From Paenibacillus sp. MSJ-34 (GTDB taxonomy: Bacteria > Bacillota > Bacilli > Paenibacillales > Paenibacillaceae): DNA of 64,000 nt. Numbering within the stretch: the stretch's first letter is position 1; each line of letters opens with the position of its first letter. A program made the position numbers and the translations under genes. The notes under the pieces were generated by a model that worked only from the letters and a program-made list of their open reading frames with translations, did no database searches and was not told where the DNA came from. Shown here piece after piece: positions 35,979 to 43,933 of the stretch. Location: contig NZ_JAHLPR010000011.1 in NCBI RefSeq assembly GCF_018918005.1, positions 57,064 through 121,063 of the forward strand, read 5' to 3'.

Positions 35979-36485
35979 TTAAAATGGCAAGTCATCATCC
36001 GATATATCGATCGGTTTTCCGTCATCGGAAAAAGGATCTTGATTGTTGTTGCGCGAAACTCCCGAATTCCGGTTGCCCTGTCCGCCTTCGCCGTAGCCGC
36101 TGCCGCCCCCGAATCCGCCGCCGCCAAAGCCCGATTCCTCGCGCGGAGCGCCGCCGCCATCGCGGTTAGCCGATTCCAAGAAACGCACATTATCTGCAAT
36201 AACTTCCGTCACGTAAACGCGCTTTCCTTCGTTATTCTCGTAATTGCGTACTTGAATGCGACCTTCCACCGCCGTTAAACGGCCTTTGCGCAAGTAATTC
36301 GCGCATGTCTCGGCGAGCTGCCTCCACGTAACGACAGGGATAAAATCCGCCTCCCGTTCGCCGCCTTGGCTTGTAAACGGACGATCCACCGCCAGGGTGA
36401 ACTGGGTTATTGCGACACCCGAAGGAGTATAACGCAACTCCGGATCGCGGGTTAAGCGTCCGATCAGAATGACACGGTTTAACAA
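35979..36485 (-). CDS. ssb: Single-stranded DNA-binding protein SSB
   Basis: A 168-residue protein: OB fold (about 1-105; [39 protein letters not shown]), a Gly-rich disordered linker (about 110-155) and the acidic C-terminal tip ISDDDLPF that recruits replication and repair proteins. TTG at 36485 is the start (AAGGAGG eight bases upstream) and gives the canonical MLNRV N-terminus. The second gene of rpsF-ssb-rpsR. Confidence 0.95.
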   Translation of the reverse strand: MLNRVILIGRLTRDPELRYTPSGVAITQFTLAVDRPFTSQGGEREADFIPVVTWRQLAETCANYLRKGRLTAVEGRIQVRNYENNEGKRVYVTEVIADNVRFLESANRDGGGAPREESGFGGGGFGGGSGYGEGGQGNRNSGVSRNNNQDPFSDDGKPIDISDDDLPF

Positions 36486-36531
36486 TCGAATCCCCTCCTT
36501 CAACGATCATTACAAAAGCCCAATGTTTCGA

Positions 36532-36816
36532 TTAAGCAACATCTTGCGTGATCAAGTAACGAATGACTTCATCGGAAATCTTCATTACACGCTCAAGTTC
36601 CGCTACAACTGCAGGCTCTGCCGTAAAGTTGACCAGGACATAAATTCCGTCGCGAAACTTGTTGATCTCATACGCAAGACGGCGTTTGCCGAGCACATCG
36701 TGCTTCGTAATTTCACCACCGTTGGAGATGATGCCTTGGAACTTTTCGACTGCCGCTTGAACAGCTTCCTGCTCAATGTCGGTACGAATAATGTACATCA
36801 CTTCATATTTGCGCAT
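36532..36816 (-). CDS. rpsF: 30S ribosomal protein S6
   Basis: A 94-residue protein starting MRKYEVMYIIRTDIEQEAVQ with the S6 fold motifs GKRRLAYEINKFRDGIYVLV and DEVIRYLIT. Start ATG 36816 has GGAGG eight bases upstream; the longer frame to 36825 is unlikely. First gene of its operon, behind a clear promoter and a structured leader. Confidence 0.97.
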   Translation of the reverse strand: MRKYEVMYIIRTDIEQEAVQAAVEKFQGIISNGGEITKHDVLGKRRLAYEINKFRDGIYVLVNFTAEPAVVAELERVMKISDEVIRYLITQDVA

Positions 36817-36834
36817 ATCTTTCACCTCCTCTTG

Positions 36835-36922
36835 GACTAACGGCCCCCAATCATGTTGGGAGCAAGGGGTACGAGGAAAACTCGCACCTAACTAATATAT
36901 CAAAACCTAGGTCCGATGACAA
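36835..36922 (-). promoter_or_regulatory. rpsF promoter and possible S6:S18-binding leader
   Basis: On the minus strand -35 TTGTCA (36917-36922), 17-base spacer and -10 TATATT (36894-36899) form a good sigma-A promoter. The ~70-nt leader can fold two hairpins: GTGCGAG/CTCGTAC and CCCAA/TTGGG, the latter followed by GGGCCG. Position and a CCG next to the stem recall the autoregulatory leader bound by the S6:S18 complex; this is a suggestion, the promoter is firm. Confidence 0.6.
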
Positions 36923-37030
36923 GTCAAGGCGGCGCTTGCGGAAATATTTTCACACTTATGTTCGGTACCGTCCCGGCAAACAATATGGTGGAACAGCCAT
37001 TTTCATTCAAGCTTATCGGAGGTGAACGTA

Positions 37031-37222
37031 TTGGGCGAACAGACGGAGTTCGAACCGGGCGACAAAGCGCCGAACGACGCGACCTATATCGAGGTGGGCG
37101 AGGCCGATTTTCATATGGGCATAAACGATCCGAAACAGATTCGTTTGCGGAAAGGCGAACGATTCCCGGAAACGTCGAATCATAACCGAAAATGGAAGAG
37201 CAAGCGGAATGCGCTGAAGTGA
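37031..37222 (+). CDS. yjzC: YjzC-family small protein
   Basis: A 63-residue soluble protein from TTG 37031 (MGEQTEFEPGDKAPNDATY), with GGAGGTG six bases upstream. It matches the YjzC family of Bacillales: F-x-x-G-x-KAPN-x-x-x-Y-x-E-x-GE at the start and GERFPETSNHNRKWKSKR at the end. Function is unknown. It stands alone on the plus strand, divergent from the rpsF operon. Confidence 0.85.
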   Translation: MGEQTEFEPGDKAPNDATYIEVGEADFHMGINDPKQIRLRKGERFPETSNHNRKWKSKRNALK

Positions 37223-37455
37223 TGTATATTATCGCGGCAATTCGCGCATAGTAACTCCGACGGCGTATAGAGAGGTGTGGTTCCGTTGAACGTGACAGCG
37301 CAACAACCGCAAGGAGATCTTGGCTACACGGCATAAAAGCGGAGGAATGTGCCAAAGACACTTGTCTGCAACACATGCGTATTGATCTTTCAATACACCG
37401 AGCTTTAACATGCTTTGAGTAAAGAATTCCAACAATCAAACGCCGTCAACCAGCG

Positions 37456-37477
37456 AAGGGTCCGAAAGGGCCCTTTT
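37456..37477 (+). terminator. Terminator-like hairpin on the plus strand
   Basis: AAGGGTCC / GGGCCCTT with a GAAA tetraloop is followed by TT on the plus strand. It lies 234 bases past yjzC, so it may end a yjzC read-through transcript or a short RNA from 37250-37480. Confidence 0.65.
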
Positions 37478-37648
37478 GGCGTTCGGAGGCTCGATGACGT
37501 GACTCCGGCGCGTAAGCGCGAATATTCATTGATGTTTCCCTCGTATGTAAGTGCAAAAATCCATTGAATCGCCCGATTTGGTACTGGGCGTTTCATCAAT
37601 TAAGGTCAGATTGGCCGGCAAAAAACCGTGACGACCCGCAGGGTGGGC

Positions 37649-37721
37649 TAACGAAACTAGAACACGCTAATAGCCTGTAAATGACCCTGTTGCTGGTGTA
37701 ACGAAACTGAAACACGCTAAT
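37649..37721. repeat. Pair of 23-bp direct repeats
   Basis: TAACGAAACTAGAACACGCTAAT (37649-37671) and its two-mismatch copy at 37699-37721 are 50 bases apart. GTTTCGTTAGCG near 37825-37836 and TTTCGTTAGATTGG near 37776 are reverse-complement fragments of the same motif. Confidence 0.75.
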
Positions 37722-37977
37722 GAGGGGAAAAAGGCGATAAAAGCGCCGATTTCCAATGAATACCGATACGTACTTTCGTTAGATTGGCAACGTCCTCATT
37801 TTTTGCCCAATAAGGATGGTCAGTTTCGTTAGCGCCAAACAAGGAGCGTAGGTTAGAGCGGATCGCCTTCGAAATAGGGTTCTATCCCCTTTTATAGGCG
37901 CAATAAAGGCCTTTTTCCCGAGAAATAGCTGGATTTCTGCAGTTGCTGTTGCGCGGAACGTCAAAACTTCAACAATC

Positions 37978-38008
37978 AAAAAACCTCCTACGATCTCACG
38001 TAAGAGGT
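37978..38008 (-). terminator. Terminator of tRNA-Ser
   Basis: On the minus strand ACCTC-T-TACG / CGTA-G-GAGGT with loop TGAGAT is followed by six T, 17 bases beyond the tRNA 3' end. Confidence 0.85.
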
Positions 38009-38024
38009 GATGTAACGTTATGTA

Positions 38025-38115
38025 TGGCGGAAAGGGTGGGATTCGAACCCACGCACGCCTGATGACGCCTAGCTGATTTCGAGTCAGCCCCCTTGGACCT
38101 CTTGGGTACCTTTCC
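38025..38115 (-). tRNA. tRNA-Ser (anticodon CGA)
   Basis: A 91-nt class II tRNA with acceptor stem GGAAAGG/CCTTTCC, anticodon stem-loop CTGACTCGAAATCAG (anticodon CGA, codon UCG), a long variable arm (TAGGCGTCATCAGGCGT region) and T-arm GTGGGTTCGAATCCCAC. The terminal CCA is encoded. Confidence 0.95.
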
Positions 38116-38127
38116 ACAGCAAAAATA

Positions 38128-38156
38128 ATATTATCACAGTCTATCGAATATTGCAA
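38128..38156 (-). promoter_or_regulatory. Promoter of tRNA-Ser
   Basis: -35 TTGCAA (38151-38156), 17-base spacer, -10 TAATAT (38128-38133) on the minus strand. The predicted start is about six bases before the tRNA 5' end. Confidence 0.8.
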
Positions 38157-38174
38157 CACAATTTTTAAAGTGTA

Positions 38175-38201
38175 AAAATCCGGGGAACTTCCCAGTTCCC
38201 C
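38175..38201 (-). terminator. Terminator of the MscS-DUF951 unit
   Basis: A perfect eight-base stem GGGGAACT (38182-38189) / AGTTCCCC (38194-38201) is followed on the minus strand by GGATTTTTA. It lies 43 bases after the DUF951 stop. Confidence 0.8.
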
Positions 38202-38243
38202 CCTGTCTAACGAATGGAAATGTACGCAGCGAGTATCATCGCT

Positions 38244-38465
38244 CTACGTCGCGTTTCCTTCTTCCTTCTGCGTTGCGGCGGACCGCAACACCTTCTTCAT
38301 ATTTTTCTCGAATTTCACCCGGGGAATGAGAACACTATGCTGACAGCCGACGCATTTAATCCGGATGTCCATCCCCATACGTATGATTTCCATTTCATTA
38401 GAGCCGCAAGGATGCGGCTTTTTCATTTGTACGACATCCCCAAGTTCGAATTGTTTACGTTCCAT
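38244..38465 (-). CDS. DUF951 family zinc-ribbon-like protein
   Basis: A 73-residue protein with the family pattern FELGDVVQMKKPHPCGSNEMEI...MGMDIRIKCVGCQHSVLIPRVKFE; three Cys (HPCGS, CVGC) could hold a metal. It resembles an SH3-like barrel by reputation of the family; function is unknown. The start ATG 38465 overlaps the 3' end of the MscS gene by 11 bases, so the two are linked. The C-terminal tail (KKVLRSAATQKEEGNAT) is not conserved. Confidence 0.88.
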   Translation of the reverse strand: MERKQFELGDVVQMKKPHPCGSNEMEIIRMGMDIRIKCVGCQHSVLIPRVKFEKNMKKVLRSAATQKEEGNAT

Positions 38466-39393
38466 CGTTCATCCCCCCTTTACCCGCTCTTTGATACGTG
38501 ACGAGCCGCGGATATGGAATATCGATCCCTTTCGCATCGAGCGCTTTTTTCAATCTCGCATTGATGATCCGTGTCACTCCATAATGCGTGTATGGTTTGC
38601 ATTCGGCAATTACGCGAATCGTTACTCCCGTCGAACCAAACGTTTGTACCCCTAACACTTCCGGCACTTTCAACAAATCTTCTATTTCAGCAACCATCGG
38701 CTCGACGGTTTCTTTAATGATTTGAATCGTTCGCTCCGCATCCTCTTCGTACGCGACCGCTATATCGATTACCGCGATCGAATTTTCCAACGAAAAATTT
38801 GTCACTTCATTAATCATTCCATTCGGAATAATATGGACTTCTCCCGTCCAGTTTTTAATGCGCGTCGACCGTAAACCGATCACTTCCACCGTACCTCTGA
38901 ATTTCCCGGTCTCGATGATATCTCCGACGGCGAATTGGTCTTCGAAGATGATGAAGAAACCGGTGATCACATCTTTTACCAAGCTTTGGGCGCCAAAACC
39001 GATCGCCAGCCCTACGACGCCGGCTCCCGCCAGCAGCGGACCCAAATTAATATTGAATTCGGCCAGCACCAGCAATAACATAATAAAATTCAATGTATAG
39101 GAAGTCACGTTTTTGAGCAGCTTGGCGACCGTAACCATTCTTCTCGAATTGACGTTTAGGCGCATCTTTTCCTTTTTGCTCATCGTATGATCGATGATGC
39201 GATGTACGATCGCTATGACTGCGCGGGTTACGATAAATATGATGACAATATCAATCAAGCTCCATAAATATCCTCCCCACGTCTCCGAACTCGTCACATA
39301 ATTCCAAAATTGTTGAAACACGTTCAGCTTCTCTTGAATTTCCGCTTCTATATTCGACGATTCGGCCAATGGCATTTCATGAAACTTGTACAC
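38455..39393 (-). CDS. Small-conductance mechanosensitive channel, MscS family
   Basis: A 312-residue channel: three or four membrane helices, the pore-lining TM3 with AGAGVVGLAIGFGAQSLVKD, then the cytoplasmic beta domain (GFFIIFEDQFAVGDIIETG, GTVEVIGLRSTRIKNWTGEVHIIPNG) and an alpha-beta cage. Opens on membrane tension to release solutes after osmotic down-shock. Starts at GTG 39393 (GGAGGG seven bases upstream). Similar to YkuT of Bacillus. It lies 28 bases after DUF3343 and overlaps DUF951. Confidence 0.93.
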   Translation of the reverse strand: MYKFHEMPLAESSNIEAEIQEKLNVFQQFWNYVTSSETWGGYLWSLIDIVIIFIVTRAVIAIVHRIIDHTMSKKEKMRLNVNSRRMVTVAKLLKNVTSYTLNFIMLLLVLAEFNINLGPLLAGAGVVGLAIGFGAQSLVKDVITGFFIIFEDQFAVGDIIETGKFRGTVEVIGLRSTRIKNWTGEVHIIPNGMINEVTNFSLENSIAVIDIAVAYEEDAERTIQIIKETVEPMVAEIEDLLKVPEVLGVQTFGSTGVTIRVIAECKPYTHYGVTRIINARLKKALDAKGIDIPYPRLVTYQRAGKGGMNDGT

Positions 39394-39421
39394 GAATCAA
39401 CCCTCCAGTCGTGCGGTTCGG

Positions 39422-39676
39422 TCATGATTCGATGGTAACATATTCTTTTTCATTTTTAAAATAGATCCCTCTAATCTCAACCCGCTCGCTTTGTATCATC
39501 TCCCTCACCCGATCCAAGCTTGCGGCAGGGAATTCGATCGATAGAGCGCAACCGGCCGTAATTTCCTTCGGCGTAGGGCAAATATCGATTTCGATGCCGG
39601 CATACTCCAAGAGCATCTCCGCGCGTAAAGCTTGTTGTGTCGAATCGAATGCAATAAGCAACATATCCGAATCCAT
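39422..39676 (-). CDS. DUF3343 family protein (putative Se/S carrier-like)
   Basis: An 84-residue protein from ATG 39676 (MDSDMLLIAFDSTQQALRAE), with GGAAGGA ten bases upstream; the frame extends further but without a start site. The family pattern ALRAEMLLEYAGIEIDICPTP and TAGCALSIEF gives two Cys, CPTP and AGC. DUF3343 proteins often neighbour a class V aminotransferase and are suspected sulphur or selenium carriers; such a gene lies 1.2 kb away (40923-42086). Confidence 0.8.
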   Translation of the reverse strand: MDSDMLLIAFDSTQQALRAEMLLEYAGIEIDICPTPKEITAGCALSIEFPAASLDRVREMIQSERVEIRGIYFKNEKEYVTIES

Positions 39677-39826
39677 CCGCTTTCGGTCCTTCCTTCGCTG
39701 GCAGATCATTTTGATCCGCTGCGCGAACTTTCCGCGCAACTTCCACAAAATATGAATCTCGCAAGTATAAATTGGTTTCAACATCCATATACTAGGAATA
39801 CAAATCATAGACGGAGGTTGAATGTC

Positions 39827-40435
39827 ATGCCATCTTCCATTGATCATCATGTATTAAAAGCTTTGCCTTCTCTAAAATTGTCTCATACCGAACCTCATAT
39901 TCATACCGCCGTCACGAACCGATTGGTAGAACATTTTCAATTCATCGAGCCCGAGCAACGTTTGGTCGTCGTATGCGTCGGCACCGACCGTTCGACCGGA
40001 GACTGTCTCGGCCCGCTCGTCGGAACCGCATTGTCCAAATATAACAGCCCTTTGTTTCACTTATTCGGCACATTGGACGAACCCGTCCATGCCGTCAATT
40101 TAAAAGACACGCTTCAACATATCCATAACAACTTTACCGACCCTTTTATCGTCGGGATCGATGCTTGTCTCGGCCAAACGTCAAGCGTCGGCAATATTCA
40201 AGTCGGTTTCGGTCCGGTACGGCCGGGCGCGGGCGTACATAAAGAATTACCGCCGGTCGGCGATATCCACATTACGGGCATCGTAAACGTCGGCGGTTTT
40301 ATGGAATACTTCGTGTTGCAAAACACCCGGTTAAGCCTGGTCATGAAATTGTCCGACATTATTGCGAACAGTTTATATATTGCCGTAAAGCGATGGCATC
40401 TTGCCGGCGCTACTCCTGCTCGGCGGCGAGACTAA
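39827..40435 (+). CDS. yyaC: Spore protease YyaC (germination-protease-like)
   Basis: A 202-residue protein from ATG 39827 (GGAGG nine bases upstream). It carries the family core VVVCVGTDRSTGDCLGPLVG, GTLDEPVHAVNL, IVGIDACLGQ and GDIHITGIVNVGG, a peptidase-like fold related to Gpr. YyaC is conserved in endospore formers and is a good sign of a sporulating host. Divergent from DUF3343 (150 bases) and convergent with the DUF4446 gene, with whose end it overlaps by 26 bases. Confidence 0.92.
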   Translation: MPSSIDHHVLKALPSLKLSHTEPHIHTAVTNRLVEHFQFIEPEQRLVVVCVGTDRSTGDCLGPLVGTALSKYNSPLFHLFGTLDEPVHAVNLKDTLQHIHNNFTDPFIVGIDACLGQTSSVGNIQVGFGPVRPGAGVHKELPPVGDIHITGIVNVGGFMEYFVLQNTRLSLVMKLSDIIANSLYIAVKRWHLAGATPARRRD

Positions 40436-40901
40436 TCGCCGTCTTCTCTTCTGGAGAAAGAGAATAATTGGAGCTGCCTCCTTGGACGGGCTTTGCATAC
40501 ACATAGGAATTATCTCTGCTATGTAGTGCAGACAAAACGATGCCGTCTTGTTTTTCATTTAAAATCGCCAAGGAAAAGCTCAAATCGCTTCCGGTATCGC
40601 TAAAGGCATTATAACGAATAATGCCGATTTTCGCCTTCATCTTCAACAATCTTTCCGTGATGCCCCGCATTTCCGAAACTAGGGTCGATTGCCCTTTCTG
40701 CATTTCGGCTATATTTTCTTTCATTGAAATAATTACATTTTCCAAATTCGGTACGCCGCTATTTTCCATCATTTGATGATAACTTCGCCGAAGTTTGGAT
40801 AACTTCACGCCTTGTGCGATGATCAAGACCAACATCACAATCAATATGACGACAAACCCGGCGACGATCCACTGCATCTGTTCCAATATTAATTCATTCA
40901 C
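40410..40901 (-). CDS. DUF4446 family membrane protein
   Basis: A 163-residue protein: one N-terminal membrane segment (about residues 10-32), a coiled region (about 33-85) and a C-terminal domain with YNAFSDTGSDLSFSLAILNEKQDGIVLSALHSRD, the DUF4446 signature. GTG 40901 is the start, with GGGGGAGAG upstream. It lies 21 bases after the aminotransferase on the same strand; its 3' end overlaps yyaC on the opposite strand. Function is unknown. Confidence 0.88.
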   Translation of the reverse strand: MNELILEQMQWIVAGFVVILIVMLVLIIAQGVKLSKLRRSYHQMMENSGVPNLENVIISMKENIAEMQKGQSTLVSEMRGITERLLKMKAKIGIIRYNAFSDTGSDLSFSLAILNEKQDGIVLSALHSRDNSYVYAKPVQGGSSNYSLSPEEKTAISLAAEQE

Positions 40902-40922
40902 GTTAACGAACTCTCCCCCGCC

Positions 40923-42086
40923 CTATTTCGAATGTGTTTGAATATCACGCATCGCGTCAAGAAACGCATTCACGTCCTCTTCCGTTGTCGTATACCCTAC
41001 GCTCGCCCGTACCGCTCCCGTTCGCGTCGTACCGGCAGCATCATGCGCCAGCGGAGTACAGTGATAACCTGCTCGAACGGCTATGCCGTATTCGCGATCC
41101 AATCGGAACGCGATTTCCGCGTTATCCGCTCCTTTTACGGTAAAGGAGACGATTCCCGTTTTATCTTCCCCCAGATCGGGACCTAACAATTCGATACCTG
41201 GAAGTTGACGCAATTGATCCATCATCCGCTGCGTCAACTTCCATTCTTTAGTATGAATTTTTTCAACGGTCTCATTCAGAATGAACTTCACGCCTTCGTT
41301 CAATCCGGCCAGGCCGACCGTGTTCGGCGTTCCCGCTTCGTATCGGTCCGGACGAACGCCTGGCTGTTCAACCGCATCCGATTGGCTCCCTGTTCCTCCG
41401 TGCAACAACGGCTCCAATTCCATATCGGGCGCAATGTATAATCCGCCTGTACCTTGAGGCCCCAACAAGCCTTTATGACCCGGAAAAGCCAGCATATCAA
41501 TGCCCATCGACGCCACATCGATCGGGATCGTTCCCGCCGTCTGCGCCGCATCGACCAATAATTTTACGCCGCGTTTTCTTGTCATTTCTCCAACTTCGCC
41601 AACCGGCAAAATCGTCCCCAACAAATTCGAACTATGGGAGCAGGCGACCAATTTGGTATGCGGGCGAAACGATTGTTCCAATTCGCGCAGATCTACGACA
41701 CCTTGGCGATTCGCTTTAATATAGGTTACGTCCAAATTCCAAATCCGTCGCAAATATTCGACAGGCCTGCGAACCGAATTATGCTCAATCCCGGTAACAA
41801 CGATGTGATCGCCCGGCCTGACGATGCCTTTAATCGCCAAATTCAACGCCATCGTCGTATTGAGTGTAAATATAACATCCATCGGATTGCGAACGCCGAA
41901 CAATTGGGACAAATGACGGCGCGTTTCATAGATCACCCTGCTCGCCTGCACCGCCATCGCATGACTTCCTCTGCCCGGATTCGCTCCATAATCGAGCATC
42001 GCCTTTTGCATCGCTTCGATGACTTGCGGCGGTTTTGGCCAGGACGTCGCCGCATGGTCGAAATAACGAATAACTTCATGCCCCAT
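40923..42086 (-). CDS. Class V aminotransferase, cysteine desulfurase type
   Basis: A 387-residue PLP enzyme. N-terminus RYFDHAATSWPKPPQVIEAM; PLP-binding Asp in LLVDAAQTAG; PLP Lys in FPGHKGLLGPQGTGG; catalytic Cys in VRAGYHCTPLAH close to the C-terminus, as in group II (SufS/CsdA-like) desulfurases. It should release sulphur from cysteine to a carrier. ATG 42086 has GGGGGG with suitable spacing. No suf genes adjoin, so its client is unclear; nearby DUF3343 is a candidate. Confidence 0.9.
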   Translation of the reverse strand: MGHEVIRYFDHAATSWPKPPQVIEAMQKAMLDYGANPGRGSHAMAVQASRVIYETRRHLSQLFGVRNPMDVIFTLNTTMALNLAIKGIVRPGDHIVVTGIEHNSVRRPVEYLRRIWNLDVTYIKANRQGVVDLRELEQSFRPHTKLVACSHSSNLLGTILPVGEVGEMTRKRGVKLLVDAAQTAGTIPIDVASMGIDMLAFPGHKGLLGPQGTGGLYIAPDMELEPLLHGGTGSQSDAVEQPGVRPDRYEAGTPNTVGLAGLNEGVKFILNETVEKIHTKEWKLTQRMMDQLRQLPGIELLGPDLGEDKTGIVSFTVKGADNAEIAFRLDREYGIAVRAGYHCTPLAHDAAGTTRTGAVRASVGYTTTEEDVNAFLDAMRDIQTHSK

Positions 42087-42165
42087 TCTCCCACCCCCCT
42101 GTTCTTTCTACATCCCAAATCTTGCACCGTCCTCTATGCATGAAACCAAACGATTGGCAGATACA

Positions 42166-42193
42166 TAAAATCTCGCATCCATGGATGCGAGAT
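42166..42193 (-). terminator. Terminator of the parA-parB unit
   Basis: A perfect 24-base palindrome ATCTCGCATCCATGGATGCG... (42170-42193) is followed on the minus strand by TTTTATG; it lies 29 bases after the parB stop. Confidence 0.8.
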
Positions 42194-42221
42194 CGCTACA
42201 TTACAATTCAGATAAGAAAAG

Positions 42222-43061
42222 TTATTGCAACATTTCGAGCAACCGTTCCAAATCTTGCTTACTGTAATACAGCAGCTCAATTCTCCCTTTATCTTTATTA
42301 TGTTTAATTTTAACGGTCGTTTTAAAACGTTCTCTCAACAATTCTTCCACGCCGTCGATATAAGGGTCTTTTTTCTTCGTTTTCGGTTTCGCACGGTCTT
42401 TCCCTTTCGTGTCAAGCTTTTGGATCGCCTCTTCCAACTCCCGTACGCTCCACTCGTTCTCGATCGTTAGTTTCGCCAACTCTTTTACGGTAGCCGTATC
42501 TTTCACTCCGGCAATCGCACGCGCATGTCCCATCGACAATGTTCCACGTGAAACATTATCCTTCACTTCCTCGGGCAATTGCAATAATCGTAAAAAGTTT
42601 GCGATATGCGAACGCGATTTACCGACTTTCATCGACAATTCTTCCTGCGTTAATGAAAACTGGTCCATCAAACCTTGATAGGCGACGGCAATTTCAATGG
42701 CGTTCAAATTCTCGCGCTGCAAGTTTTCGATTAATGCAATCTCCATCACTTGCTGATCGGTGAAATTTCGAACGACCGCCGGAATCGTAGCATTCCCGCA
42801 ATATTGGGAAGCGCGGAAACGCCGTTCTCCGGCAATAATCTCAAAGCCTTTCAAAATGCTCCGCACGATAATAGGTTGGATGACGCCATGTTGTTTGATC
42901 GATTCCGCCAATTCGCGGATCGATTCGTCGTCAAACGATTTACGCGGTTGATAAGGATTGGCGCGCAACTGACTCAAGGGGATTTCTACGACTTTGTCGT
43001 CATCGTTAATCGCCAACGAAGGAATTAATGCGTCTAACCCTTTGCCTAAACGTTTACTCAT
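42222..43061 (-). CDS. parB: Chromosome partitioning protein ParB (Spo0J)
   Basis: A 279-residue protein: N-terminal CTPase/ParB domain ([42 protein letters not shown]), helix-turn-helix (LTQEELSMKVGKSRSHIANFLRLLQLP) and C-terminal dimerisation domain. It binds parS and spreads as a CTP-dependent clamp. The gene overlaps the parA end by eight bases and contains a parS site in its own coding sequence. Confidence 0.96.
   Translation of the reverse strand: MSKRLGKGLDALIPSLAINDDDKVVEIPLSQLRANPYQPRKSFDDESIRELAESIKQHGVIQPIIVRSILKGFEIIAGERRFRASQYCGNATIPAVVRNFTDQQVMEIALIENLQRENLNAIEIAVAYQGLMDQFSLTQEELSMKVGKSRSHIANFLRLLQLPEEVKDNVSRGTLSMGHARAIAGVKDTATVKELAKLTIENEWSVRELEEAIQKLDTKGKDRAKPKTKKKDPYIDGVEELLRERFKTTVKIKHNKDKGRIELLYYSKQDLERLLEMLQ
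42540..42555. promoter_or_regulatory. parS site inside parB
   Basis: TGTTCCACGTGAAACA is a perfect match to the ParB-binding consensus TGTTNCACGTGAAACA. It lies within the parB reading frame. Confidence 0.95.
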
Positions 43062-43815
43062 AAGAAATCACTTCCTTTGCAAGCTCCAAATAGACTTCCG
43101 CACCCTTCGATTTCGGATCGTACGTAATAATCGATTGGCCGTGCGACGGAGCTTCGCTCAACCGAATATTACGCGGAATCACCGTTTGGTACACCTTTTG
43201 CTGGAAATATTTTTTCACTTCTTCAATCACTTGAATGCCCAAATTCGTTCTCGCGTCAAACATCGTTAACAGCACGCCTTCAATTTGCAACGATGTGTTC
43301 AAATGTTTCTGAACAAGACGAACCGTGTTCAACAATTGGCTGAGCCCTTCCAACGCGTAGTACTCGCATTGAATCGGTATTAGAACCGAATCCGCCGCCG
43401 TCAATGAGTTGATCGTCAGTATGGCGAGCGAAGGCGGACAATCGATCAATATATAATCGTACATATGCTTGATTAACTGCAGCGATTTTTTTAACCGAAC
43501 TTCTCTGGAAATCGTAGGAACAAGCTCAATTTCCGCGCCGGCCAATTGAATCGTTGCCGGGATAATATGCAGTCCTTCTATATTCGTCTCTTGCAACGCG
43601 TCTTTGGGATGTACGTCGTTAATGATTACATCGTAAATGCAATTAACGACATCCGCTTTGTTGATCCCGATTCCACTAGTCGTATTTCCTTGGGGATCGA
43701 TATCGACCAACAGAACGCGTTTTCCAAGAGTTGCAAGCCCTGCGCCCAAATTAACGGAAGTCGTTGTTTTTCCGACGCCACCCTTTTGATTGGCTATTGC
43801 AATTATTTTAGACAA
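43054..43815 (-). CDS. parA: Chromosome partitioning ATPase ParA (Soj)
   Basis: A 253-residue ATPase with deviant Walker A KGGVGKTTTSVNLG, switch VDIDPQGNTTSG and DYILIDCPPSL. It works with ParB-parS in origin segregation and can influence DnaA. The start is TTG 43815 (SKIIAIANQKGG), with GAGGTG seven to eight bases upstream. Confidence 0.96.
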   Translation of the reverse strand: MSKIIAIANQKGGVGKTTTSVNLGAGLATLGKRVLLVDIDPQGNTTSGIGINKADVVNCIYDVIINDVHPKDALQETNIEGLHIIPATIQLAGAEIELVPTISREVRLKKSLQLIKHMYDYILIDCPPSLAILTINSLTAADSVLIPIQCEYYALEGLSQLLNTVRLVQKHLNTSLQIEGVLLTMFDARTNLGIQVIEEVKKYFQQKVYQTVIPRNIRLSEAPSHGQSIITYDPKSKGAEVYLELAKEVISYE

Positions 43816-43890
43816 ATCAATTCACCTCAATCTTTTAAAAAGGCGCAAAAAAAACGTCTATTGACGTACTGTTTTTGCTTTTTAGGTTAT

Positions 43891-43920
43891 TCAAGAGCGG
43901 CTTCACTCAGCCGCCCTTGA
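43891..43920. other. Stable hairpin between noc and parA
   Basis: CAAGAGCGGC / AGCCGCCCTTG with loop TTCACTC lies 14 bases past the noc stop. No T-run follows on either side, so it may be an mRNA-stabilising or attenuating structure rather than a terminator. Confidence 0.5.
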
Positions 43921-43933
43921 GCGTAAGTTGCTG

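Larger units (their letters stand above)
37223..37977. other. Gene-poor stretch with short repeats
   Basis: About 750 bases with no convincing gene. It contains a plus-strand terminator at 37456-37477, a weak hairpin near 37566-37590 (CGCCC/GGGCG then TTTC), a pair of 23-base direct repeats (37649, 37699) and one AGCTGGATTTCTGCAGTT unit at 37927-37944. A possible 19-residue peptide from GTG 37349 (VPKTLVCNTCVLIFQYTEL) has a CxxC motif and a GGAGG placed rather close; I do not count it as a gene. Confidence 0.5.

Noticed and set aside
36924..37439. 171-codon minus-strand frame opposite yjzC
   Set aside because: Antisense to the well-supported yjzC; Arg/Ser/Pro-rich composition of a shadow frame and no site at the start.
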